64,000 nucleotides of DNA from Blastomonas fulva (GTDB lineage: Bacteria; Pseudomonadota; Alphaproteobacteria; Sphingomonadales; Sphingomonadaceae). The stretch spans positions 2,456,501-2,520,500 of the forward strand of contig NZ_CP020083.1 in the NCBI RefSeq assembly GCF_003431825.1. The letters run 5' to 3'. Made by a program: the position numbers and the translations under genes. Numbering within the stretch: the first letter of the stretch is position 1; each line of letters opens with the position of its first letter. The notes below the pieces were generated by a model. The model saw only the letters and a program-made list of their open reading frames with translations, had not been told where the DNA came from and did no database searches. Below, one piece after another: positions 30,064 through 37,432 of the stretch.

Positions 30064-30960
30064 ATGGCCGCTCTCGATCCGCAACCGGTGCTGATGATCG
30101 GCGAACCGCGTGAGGATTACACGCTGATCGACAGCGGTGGCGGGCGCAAGTTCGAAGCTTACGGCCCCTACCGCTTCGTCCGCCCCGAGCCGCAGGCGAT
30201 GTGGCCGACGACGCTGCCCGACTGGGATGCCGATGGCGCGTTCATCCCCGGATCGGACGAGGATGGCGGCGGCAAGTGGCAGCTCGAACCCAACGTACCG
30301 CGCGATGGCTGGCCGCTCGCTTGGGAAGAGGTGCGGCTGACCGCGCTCAACACACCCTTCAGGCATCTTGGCTTCTTCCCCGATATGGATCCGGTGTGGC
30401 GCTGGCTGCGCGAGCAGATCGGCGAGCATCAGGGCGATGAGCCCGCCAAGGCGCTCAACCTGTTCGGCTATACCGGGGTCGGCACGCTGGCAATGGCGGC
30501 TGCGGGCGCCGAACTCACCCATGTCGATGCCTCGAAGAAGTCGGTGGCGGCAGCGCGGGTCAACGCCGCATTGTCGGGCATGGAGTCGCTGCCGATCCGC
30601 TGGCTGGTCGATGATTGCGTCAAGTTCGCCGCGCGCGAGGTGCGCCGGGGCAAGCGCTATGACGCGATCCTGCTCGATCCGCCCAAGTTCGGGCGCGGAC
30701 CCGAGGGCGAGGTGTGGAAGCTCGAGGAGCATCTGCCCGGCCTGATCGCCGATTGCCGCCGGCTGCTCGATGACCGCTCGCGCTGCCTGTTCCTCACTGT
30801 CTATGCGGTGCGGATGTCGGCGCTGGCGCTGGGCGAACTGCTCGCGGCGCATTTCGCCGATCTGCCCGGGAAGATCGAGGTCGGCGAGCTTGCGGTGCGC
30901 GAGCAGGCGGGGGGACGATTGCTTCCCACTGCCATCTTCGCGCGCTGGTCGAACAGCTGA
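30064..30960 (+). CDS. Class I SAM-dependent methyltransferase, RlmI/RlmK-like
   Basis: 298 residues, 9 bases after thrC. SAM-binding core: LNLFGYTGVGTLAMAAAGAE (motif I), THVDASKKSVAAARVNAALSG, and the catalytic ILLDPPKFGRGPEGEVWKLEE, where DPPKFGRG matches the DPPxF motif of 23S rRNA methyltransferases. It lacks the PUA domain of RlmI and has instead a WPTTLPDWDADGAF N-terminal segment. RNA is the likely substrate; the site is unknown. Confidence 0.82.
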   Translation: MAALDPQPVLMIGEPREDYTLIDSGGGRKFEAYGPYRFVRPEPQAMWPTTLPDWDADGAFIPGSDEDGGGKWQLEPNVPRDGWPLAWEEVRLTALNTPFRHLGFFPDMDPVWRWLREQIGEHQGDEPAKALNLFGYTGVGTLAMAAAGAELTHVDASKKSVAAARVNAALSGMESLPIRWLVDDCVKFAAREVRRGKRYDAILLDPPKFGRGPEGEVWKLEEHLPGLIADCRRLLDDRSRCLFLTVYAVRMSALALGELLAAHFADLPGKIEVGELAVREQAGGRLLPTAIFARWSNS

Positions 30961-31042
30961 ACGCTTGCGTTGCCGCGCGCAATTTGCGAACGCGCAGCGC
31001 ACATTGACGACTTCCGGCATACTCCGGCAAGCGACGCTCTTG

Positions 31043-31447
31043 ATGCAGAACAGGCTACCCACATTGACCGATACCAAACCCGACAGCCTGATCCTCGAGG
31101 TCGCCGATTTCGATGTCAACGTTCTCACCGGCATCTATTCGGAAGAGACCAAGCTGCCCCAGCCGCTGCGCTTCACCATCCAGGCGGAGATGCTGGCTGA
31201 GGATCATTACGGGCCCGATACGCCGCTGGCGGCATCCAAGAACTATATGGATCTCAAGCACGCAGCCTCGACCGCGCTGCCGCAGGGCGTGCATTTCACG
31301 TTGATCGAGGCGGTCGCGGATCATGTCATCGAGACGCTGTTCCTGCAGGACCCCCGCATCCGCCGGCTGACGATCAAGATCATCAAGCTGGCGATCGCCG
31401 AGCAGGGCGAATCGATCGGCATCACGTTGACCCGGACGCGCCGGTGA
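31043..31447 (+). CDS. folB: Dihydroneopterin aldolase FolB
   Basis: 134 residues from ATG 31043; TTG 31064 is possible. FolB cleaves dihydroneopterin to 6-hydroxymethyl-dihydropterin in folate synthesis. The start SLILEVADFDVNVLTGIYSEE holds the substrate-binding Glu, NYMDLKHAASTALPQGVHFT the tetramer core, and EAVADHVIETLFLQDPRI the second half; KIIKLAI with the catalytic-Lys strand follows. The stop overlaps the folM-like gene (ATGA). Confidence 0.92.
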   Translation: MQNRLPTLTDTKPDSLILEVADFDVNVLTGIYSEETKLPQPLRFTIQAEMLAEDHYGPDTPLAASKNYMDLKHAASTALPQGVHFTLIEAVADHVIETLFLQDPRIRRLTIKIIKLAIAEQGESIGITLTRTRR

Positions 31448-32229
31448 GCGCGGCGGGCAGCGCGCGACTGGCGCTCATCACCGGCGGATGCCGCCGGGTC
31501 GGTGCTGCCATTGCTGCCGAACTGGCCCGATCGGGCTGGGCGCTGGCGCTGCACGGACGCAGCGATGCGGTGCCCGATGCCGAACTGGCAGAGGTTCTTG
31601 CGGAGTGCGAAACGCACTGGCACGGTTTTACCGCCGATCTGGGGCAGGCTTCGGCGCCTGCGGAGCTGATCGCTGCGGTGATCGCGCATTTCGGCCGCGC
31701 GCCTGATCTGCTGGTCAACAACGCCTCGCTGTTCGATTATGACGACCTTGCCAGCCTGACGCCGAAGATGCTGACCGATCATTTTGCGGTCAACACCTTC
31801 GCGCCGGTGCTGCTGGCGCGCGATCTGGTGGCAGCAGCAGGGGAGGGGGCGCAGCCTGCGATCGTCCAGATCATCGACCAGCGGGTTCGCAACCCCAATG
31901 GCGACCAGCTGTCTTACACCCTTTCCAAACAGGCGCTGGCCGAATCGATCCGCACGCTCGCGCGCGCCTTCGGGCCCAGCGCGCGGGTCAACGGCGTCGC
32001 GCCCGGGCTGACGCTGGCGACCAGCGACTATGACGACGCGCAAATGGCACGGCTCGCCGCGCGGATGCCGCTGGGGCGGTTGTCCACGCCGCAAGACATT
32101 GCACGTGCGGTGCGCTACCTTGCAGACGAGCCGGCGATCACCGGCCAGTTGCTTTTCGTCGATGGCGGTGCCCATATGCTCAGCCTGGATCGGGACTTTG
32201 TTTTCCTGGACAGGCAGGAAGAGGCCTGA
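31444..32229 (+). CDS. SDR reductase of the pteridine reductase / FolM type
   Basis: 261 residues. NADPH loop TGGCRRVG (13-20) is the TGX3RXG form that marks PTR1/FolM pteridine reductases instead of the usual TGX3GXG. Asp146 takes the place of the SDR serine; Tyr158 and Lys162 (LSYTLSKQ) complete the site, as in PTR1. VNNASLFDYDD and RVNGVAPGLTLA match. FolM reduces dihydromonapterin or dihydrofolate to the tetrahydro form. ATGA coupling to folB supports a pterin role. Confidence 0.88.
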   Translation: MSAAGSARLALITGGCRRVGAAIAAELARSGWALALHGRSDAVPDAELAEVLAECETHWHGFTADLGQASAPAELIAAVIAHFGRAPDLLVNNASLFDYDDLASLTPKMLTDHFAVNTFAPVLLARDLVAAAGEGAQPAIVQIIDQRVRNPNGDQLSYTLSKQALAESIRTLARAFGPSARVNGVAPGLTLATSDYDDAQMARLAARMPLGRLSTPQDIARAVRYLADEPAITGQLLFVDGGAHMLSLDRDFVFLDRQEEA

Positions 32230-32286
32230 GCCCGTAGGGCCGAACAGGGGGGCTGACCCCATCAGCCCGAAATATTGGAGATTACC

Positions 32287-32886
32287 ATGCGTTCACAAGC
32301 CGTTGCTGCCCTGTTGGGTCTGACCCTCACCGTCGCGGCCTGTGGCAGCCAGGATGGCGGCGGCGATCCGGTCAAGCGGATCGATCCCAAGAGCCTGGAG
32401 GTGGCCGAGGCCAGCGGCGAGGTCGAGCCCGATGCCATCTTGCGCGTCGATGAGGTGGTGCTGCGCAACCCCGATCTGTCGACGCTGGCGCGCGCGATCA
32501 AGGCAGCCGGTCTGGCTGAGGCACTGGGCGCCGACACGCCGATGACGCTTTTTGCGCCCGACAATGGTGCCTTCGACAAGGTCGGGGTCGATGCGCTCGC
32601 CGAGCTGCTGCTGCCCGCCAACAAGGAGCGGCTGGCGACCGTCCTGAAATATCACGTCATCCCCGGACGGCTGACCGCCGCCGATCTGCGCAAGCGCATC
32701 GGCGACAGCGGCGGCAGCGTCGAGATCGTGACGCTGCAGGGCGAAAGGCTCAACGCTTCGGTCGAGCTCGACCAGATCCGCCTGTCCGACGCCAGCGGCA
32801 ACGTCGCCTCGATCGCGCTGCCCGATCTGGCGGCGAGCAATGGCGTGGTGCACGGCATCGATCAGGTGCTCGGCCCGCAGCTTTAA
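32287..32886 (+). CDS. Fasciclin-domain lipoprotein
   Basis: 199 residues from ATG 32287, with GGAG 6 bases ahead. Lipobox LTVAAC puts the lipidated Cys at 19. A single FAS1 domain covers about residues 60-195: STLARAIKAAGLAEALGADTPMTLFAPDNGAF (H1) and LKYHVIPGRLTAADL with the closing GVVHGIDQVLGP (H2). Fasciclin domains mediate adhesion or bind carotenoids in secreted proteins. Function here unknown; lipidation places it in the envelope. Confidence 0.92.
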   Translation: MRSQAVAALLGLTLTVAACGSQDGGGDPVKRIDPKSLEVAEASGEVEPDAILRVDEVVLRNPDLSTLARAIKAAGLAEALGADTPMTLFAPDNGAFDKVGVDALAELLLPANKERLATVLKYHVIPGRLTAADLRKRIGDSGGSVEIVTLQGERLNASVELDQIRLSDASGNVASIALPDLAASNGVVHGIDQVLGPQL

Positions 32887-32922
32887 GGCTGCAGACTTCG
32901 GCCTTTCACCGGTCTTCTTTCT

Positions 32923-33001
32923 TCATTCCCGCGAAGGCGGGAATCCCGCTATTTTGCAGGTATTGGCGCAGAAGCGGGACCCCCGCGTGCGCGGGGGTGA
33001 C
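32923..33001. repeat. Palindromic intergenic repeat, family A, copy 3
   Basis: Same two-arm plan as the copies at 7307 and 17385: outer TCATTCCCGCGAAGGCGGG with a complementary CCCGCGTGCGCGGGGGTGA, and inner ATCCCGCT / AAGCGGGA arms. Located between two convergent genes, the fasciclin lipoprotein and the cyclic-nucleotide-domain protein. Confidence 0.88.
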
Positions 33002-33026
33002 GAGGATAGGCGCGCGGATAGAGCGC

Positions 33027-33704
33027 TCAATCCCCCGCCAGCGCGGCGTTGGCCGCGCGGAGCTTGCGGTCGAGCGCGCTGTTGATCTGGCGCTCAATCA
33101 CCGTGCGCGCATCCGGGTGAAGATCGAGGTACTGGCGCAATTTTGGCGCGGACACGCACCAGAACCGGCTGTCGGTGGTCAGCCGCACGGTGCCGGTGGC
33201 AGGCTCGCCGCTCAGCGCGGTCGCATCGCCGATCAGGTCCCCGCCTGAGACCGCGCCGACAGGATTGCCGTGCAGCGTGATCTCCGCTGCGCCATCGTGC
33301 AGATAGAAAAGGTGGCTGATCGCCTCTCCCTCGTTGATCAGCACCTCCCCGCTGCGTCCGGTAATCCAGTTGCCCTGGTCCATCAGATGGCGCGCTCCGG
33401 CGCGGGTCATCTCGCCCATGAAGCTCGAGCGCAGCGCCTCCTCCTCTGCCGAGAATCGCGAGTTGCGCTCGGCCATCAGATAGCGCGCCAGCATCGATGC
33501 GCTGATCACGAGCAGCACGAAGAACCAGAAGGCAAGGCCGAGGTCCTTGGCGAAACCCAGCGCAAAGCCGAGCCCAGCGAGCGATGCTGCGACGATCCCG
33601 AGTCGCATCCACGGCATCGGCGGGGCGATCAGCGCGACCGCGAGTATCAGGAACGTGAGATGCCCAAGCCAGGCACCTTCGGCAAAACCCAGTCCAAGCG
33701 GCAT
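33027..33704 (-). CDS. Membrane protein with C-terminal cyclic-nucleotide-binding (Popeye-like) domain
   Basis: 225 residues from ATG 33704, chosen because AGGAG lies 8 bases ahead; the frame is open further upstream. Three TM helices fill about residues 10-70 (LTFLILAVALIAPP, LGIVAASLAGLGFALGFA, LAFWFFVLLVISASML). The C-terminal half has a CNB-type beta-roll: MDQGNWITGRSGEVLINEGEAISHLFYLHDGAAEI, then VSGGDLIGDATALSGEPATG. The 3-TM plus CNB layout is that of Popeye-type proteins. The phosphate-cassette Arg is not obvious, so cAMP binding is uncertain. Divergent from the multiheme locus. Confidence 0.78.
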   Translation of the reverse strand: MPLGLGFAEGAWLGHLTFLILAVALIAPPMPWMRLGIVAASLAGLGFALGFAKDLGLAFWFFVLLVISASMLARYLMAERNSRFSAEEEALRSSFMGEMTRAGARHLMDQGNWITGRSGEVLINEGEAISHLFYLHDGAAEITLHGNPVGAVSGGDLIGDATALSGEPATGTVRLTTDSRFWCVSAPKLRQYLDLHPDARTVIERQINSALDRKLRAANAALAGD

Positions 33705-33872
33705 GTCGTCAACTCCTGAAATCGCGCAGAGCATGGCAAATGCGCCGGGCTGCGGCAAGCGGTGGATGAAAGCCACAGGGGCGGTGCGGCGAGCCGGGGA
33801 TGTTTTTGCGAAGGCCCGGGCAGGATTGCCTTGAAAGTGAAGGGCGAACCAGCGATAAGGTGCCATAAGACA

Positions 33873-33898
33873 AGACTAAAGGGTCGCATCGTTAGTCT
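33873..33898. promoter_or_regulatory. Inverted repeat upstream of the multiheme locus
   Basis: AGACTAA (33873-33879) and TTAGTCT (33892-33898) form a perfect 7-bp dyad spaced by 12 bases. It lies 18 bases before the first cytochrome start and in the gap shared with the divergent CNB-domain gene. This AT-rich dyad in GC-rich DNA is a plausible operator; no regulator is known. Confidence 0.45.
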
Positions 33899-33916
33899 AT
33901 CGGGGGCCGGCTTCTC

Positions 33917-35356
33917 ATGGAGCCGGGGGTAAAAGCGACGATGCACAATTCAGGGCTTTCGGCCGTATCGCGGGTGGGTGGTGTTCGGGCTGTGTTTGCA
34001 GCGTTCGGGTGCCTTGCCCTTGCCATCGGCGCTTTCTTCATCGCGAATTTTGCCGGGGCCGAGCGGCTCGAGGCACAGGCCTCGCGCGCCGCATCGGGCA
34101 CCCATATGGGCGTCGGCAGCTGCGCCGGATCGACCTGCCATGGCCGCAACGAGGCCGATGGCGAAGTCGTGCGCCAAGACGAGCTGTGGCGCTGGCAGGA
34201 AGAATCGACACCCGGCGGCGCGCATGCCCGTGCGTTCCGCGTGCTCGGCGAACCGCGCAGCCTCGCGATCGGCAAGAAGCTGGGGATCGGCGATCCGCGC
34301 TCTGCCGCGATGTGCCTGGGCTGTCACTCCACACCTGCTGCAGCCAAGGGCCCGCGCTACCAGGCGAGCGACGGCGTAAGCTGCGAGGCCTGCCACGGCG
34401 CGGCATCGGGCTGGTTGGCGAGCCATTATGCCACCGGCACCAGCCATGCGCGTAACGTGTCGCAAGGGCTCGTCCCGCTGGAAAATGCGCAGGCGCGTGC
34501 GGGTGTGTGCCTCGACTGCCATCTGGGCAACGATGCGCCGGGCCAGTTCGTCAACCACCGCATCATGGCGGCAGGGCATCCGCGCATCGCTTTCGAGCTC
34601 GACCTGTTCTCCACGCTGACACAGCACCATGACGAGGACGCCGACTATCGCCAGCGCAAGGGCAAGACCAATTCCATGCGGATGTGGGCGGTGGGTCAGG
34701 CGATCGCGCTCGAACGCTCGCTCAGCCTGTTCGGCAAGCCAGGGCTGGGCACGGAAGGCGTGTTCCCCGAATTCTATTTCTTCGATTGCCACAGCTGCCA
34801 TCGCCGCATCTATGACGAGGAAGATGCCCGCCCGGCGAAGATCTCCAATCCCGGCCGTCCGATCCCCACCGGCATGCCGCCCTATAACGACGAGAACATG
34901 ATCATGCTGTCGGCGGCGGTGCGGATCGCCGCGCCCGAACTGGCCCAGCAATATGAGGGGCAGACGCGCGCCTTCCACGCCGCGATGGCGCAGGGCAGGG
35001 GGCCTGCGGTAGAAGCGGCCAACCGGCTACGACAGACCGCGATGGCGCTCGCCGACCGGTTCAGCCGCAGCGACTTCACCCGCGCGCAGACCTTCTCGAT
35101 CATGGAATCGATCGCGAGCGAGGCGATTTCCCCGCGCTTCACCGATTACGAAGGCTCGGTGCAGGCGGTGATGGCGGTCGACACGCTGCTCAGCGGTCTG
35201 GTGACCCAGGGTCAGGTCTCGGGCGGGGCGGCGACATCGCTGCGCGCGCAGATCAACCAGGCTTATGCCGCGGTGGCCGAGCCCAATTCCTACAAGCCGC
35301 TGGAATTCCGCCGGGCGCTGGGCGGGGCCGTGCGCACCATCCGGGCGCTGCAGTGA
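33917..35356 (+). CDS. Pentaheme cytochrome c, membrane-anchored or periplasmic
   Basis: 479 residues; ATG 33941 is an alternative start. A hydrophobic stretch at about 24-45 (VRAVFAAFGCLALAIGAFFI) is a signal peptide or anchor. Heme sites: CAGSTCH at 69-75 (CX4CH), CLGCH at 133, CEACH at 156, CLDCH at 198 and CHSCH at 291. The layout around the first sites (VGSCAGSTCHGRN..EACHGAASGWLASHY) recalls cytochrome c554-type proteins. The last 180 residues lack heme sites and are helical. It starts a plus-strand locus with a GlcG-type lipoprotein, a beta-barrel and a decaheme protein. Likely an electron carrier in the periplasm. Confidence 0.88.
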   Translation: MEPGVKATMHNSGLSAVSRVGGVRAVFAAFGCLALAIGAFFIANFAGAERLEAQASRAASGTHMGVGSCAGSTCHGRNEADGEVVRQDELWRWQEESTPGGAHARAFRVLGEPRSLAIGKKLGIGDPRSAAMCLGCHSTPAAAKGPRYQASDGVSCEACHGAASGWLASHYATGTSHARNVSQGLVPLENAQARAGVCLDCHLGNDAPGQFVNHRIMAAGHPRIAFELDLFSTLTQHHDEDADYRQRKGKTNSMRMWAVGQAIALERSLSLFGKPGLGTEGVFPEFYFFDCHSCHRRIYDEEDARPAKISNPGRPIPTGMPPYNDENMIMLSAAVRIAAPELAQQYEGQTRAFHAAMAQGRGPAVEAANRLRQTAMALADRFSRSDFTRAQTFSIMESIASEAISPRFTDYEGSVQAVMAVDTLLSGLVTQGQVSGGAATSLRAQINQAYAAVAEPNSYKPLEFRRALGGAVRTIRALQ

Positions 35357-35449
35357 TCCGGGTGGCAGGGAGATGACCAAAGTGGGACGTTCCGGGGTGT
35401 CTGTTGAGGTGAAGTCGGTCAGGGTCGCAGATGTGCGGAGTATTGCGGC

Positions 35450-37432
35450 ATGATGCGGATTGGCAAGGTTACGGCGTCGCTGGCGGTGCTGGCGCTCGTG
35501 CTCAGCTCCTGCGGGGGCGGCAACAGCAGCGGTACCACGCCTGCGCCCAGCCCCACCCCGACACCCAATCCCGCGCCGCCCCCCAGCGGAGGCAATTTCG
35601 TCGCGCCAGCGCAGGAATCGCTCAGCGTGGGGGAAGTTCAGACGATCATCGCCCAGGCGGTGAGCGAGGCGCAGCGCCGCAACCTGCCATCGGTGATCGC
35701 GGTGGTCGACCGGGTCGGCAATGTGCTGGGCGTGTTCCGCATGAACGGCGCGCGGGCGCAGGCGCGCACCAGCGCGATGACCGAGGCGGGGCTGAACAGC
35801 CCGCTGGTCGATGCGCAGGGGCTTGATGTGCCCGCCGAAATGGCTGCGATCTCCAAGGCGGTGACCGGTGCGTACCTGTCGAGCGGCGGCAACGCCTTCT
35901 CCAGCCGCACCGCCAGCCAGATCGTCCAGCAGCACTTTCCGCCGGCGCCCTCGACGCGCGGGCTGGAGAGCGGCCCGCTGTTCGGGGTGCAGTTCAGCCA
36001 GTTGCCCTGTTCGGACCTTGCGGCGCGGTTCCAGTCGGCAGGCGGCACCTCGGCGCTGATCGGTCCCAAGCGCGCGCCGCTAGGCCTTGCCGCTGATCCC
36101 GGCGGTTTGCCGCTCTACAAGAACGGCGTGGTCGTCGGCGCGATCGGCGTGATGGGCGATGGCGATTACGGCTTCGATCCCAACATCCTCGACCGCGATA
36201 TCGACCCCGAAGAGGCGATCGCCTTTGCCGGAACCCAGGGCTTTGCCGCGGCCGACGCCATCCGCGCGGACCGTATCACGGTGGATGGCACCAGCCTCAG
36301 GTTCAGCGATATCACCGGCAGCGACATCGGCTCGGTGTCGGGCAATTTTGCGGCGATCAACGGCACTGCCGGCAGCCTTGTCGCGGTGCGCGGTTACAGC
36401 ACCGCCGCGATCATCGCTGGCACGCCCTATGGCACCGAGGCTTCGGGCATCCGCGCGGCGCGCGCTGCCGAGTTCAACAATTCCGATGCGTTCATCCTGA
36501 CCGATGGGGCGGGCAACAACCGCTATCCGATCCGCGCCGGTACCGACAGCGCGAGCAATTCGCAACCGCTGACAGCGGCGGAGGTCCGCGCCGTGCTGGA
36601 AGAGGCGTTCACCGTGCTCACCCGCGCGCGCGCGCAGATCCGCCGCCCGCTCGACAGCCGGATGCAGGCGTCGATCTCGGTCGTCGATACGCATGGCGAG
36701 GTGCTCGGCATCGTCCGCTCTCCCGATGCGCCGATCTTCGGCATCGATGTGTCGCTGCAAAAGGCGCGCACCGCGATGTTCTTCTCCAACGCCCAGGCGG
36801 CTTCCAACCTGATGTCGGCGGGTGGGGGAGTCGCCCCGTTCGTCCAGGCGATGCGCACCTTCCTCGGCGACACCAGCTCGCTCACCGGCAATTTTGCCTA
36901 TGGCAACCGCAGCGTCGGCAATCTCGCGCGGCCCTATTTCCCCGATGGCGAACTTGGGCGACCGCCAGGCCCGCTGTCGCGCCCGATCAAGGATTTCAAT
37001 CCCTTTGCGGTGGGGCTGCAGGTCCAGCTGGTCGCCGCCAACATCATCCAGCATGCACAGTTCGTCTCGGGCGCATCGCCCACCGACACCGCTCAGCGCT
37101 GCACCGCGCTGCCCGATACCGCGCAGGGACAGAACCGGCTCGAAAACGGCATCCAGATCTTCCCCGGATCGGTCCCGATCTATCGTGGCAGCCAGCTGGT
37201 CGGCGGCATCGGGGTGTCAGGTGACGGCATCGATCAGGACGACATGGTCAGCTTCCTCGGGCTGAACAACGGCGGCGCGCGGGTGGGCGGTATCGGCAAT
37301 GCGCCCAAGGATCGGCGCGCGGACCGTATCGTGGTCAATGTCGGCAGCGCACAGGTCCGGCTGCGCTATGTCAGCTGCCCGTTTGCGCCGTTCCTCGATA
37401 CCAACGCCCAGAACGTCTGCGAGGGTCTGTAG
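35450..37432 (+). CDS. Lipoprotein with two GlcG/HbpS-type (DUF336) domains
   Basis: 660 residues; ATG 35450 or 35453. The lipobox LVLSSC sets the lipidated Cys at residue 21, followed by a Pro/Thr linker (29-48). Two copies of the GlcG/HbpS fold are visible: one at about 57-310 with IIAQAVSEAQRRN..VVDRVGNVLGVFR, the other at about 375-650 with VLEEAFTVLTRAR..VVDTHGEVLGIVR. Each copy has a GVMGDGD or GVSGDGI loop near its end (IGVMGDG, IGVSGDG). HbpS and some GlcG proteins bind heme. Its place between two multiheme cytochromes and a barrel suggests a heme- or redox-linked surface role. The stop abuts the next ATG. Confidence 0.85.
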   Translation: MMRIGKVTASLAVLALVLSSCGGGNSSGTTPAPSPTPTPNPAPPPSGGNFVAPAQESLSVGEVQTIIAQAVSEAQRRNLPSVIAVVDRVGNVLGVFRMNGARAQARTSAMTEAGLNSPLVDAQGLDVPAEMAAISKAVTGAYLSSGGNAFSSRTASQIVQQHFPPAPSTRGLESGPLFGVQFSQLPCSDLAARFQSAGGTSALIGPKRAPLGLAADPGGLPLYKNGVVVGAIGVMGDGDYGFDPNILDRDIDPEEAIAFAGTQGFAAADAIRADRITVDGTSLRFSDITGSDIGSVSGNFAAINGTAGSLVAVRGYSTAAIIAGTPYGTEASGIRAARAAEFNNSDAFILTDGAGNNRYPIRAGTDSASNSQPLTAAEVRAVLEEAFTVLTRARAQIRRPLDSRMQASISVVDTHGEVLGIVRSPDAPIFGIDVSLQKARTAMFFSNAQAASNLMSAGGGVAPFVQAMRTFLGDTSSLTGNFAYGNRSVGNLARPYFPDGELGRPPGPLSRPIKDFNPFAVGLQVQLVAANIIQHAQFVSGASPTDTAQRCTALPDTAQGQNRLENGIQIFPGSVPIYRGSQLVGGIGVSGDGIDQDDMVSFLGLNNGGARVGGIGNAPKDRRADRIVVNVGSAQVRLRYVSCPFAPFLDTNAQNVCEGL

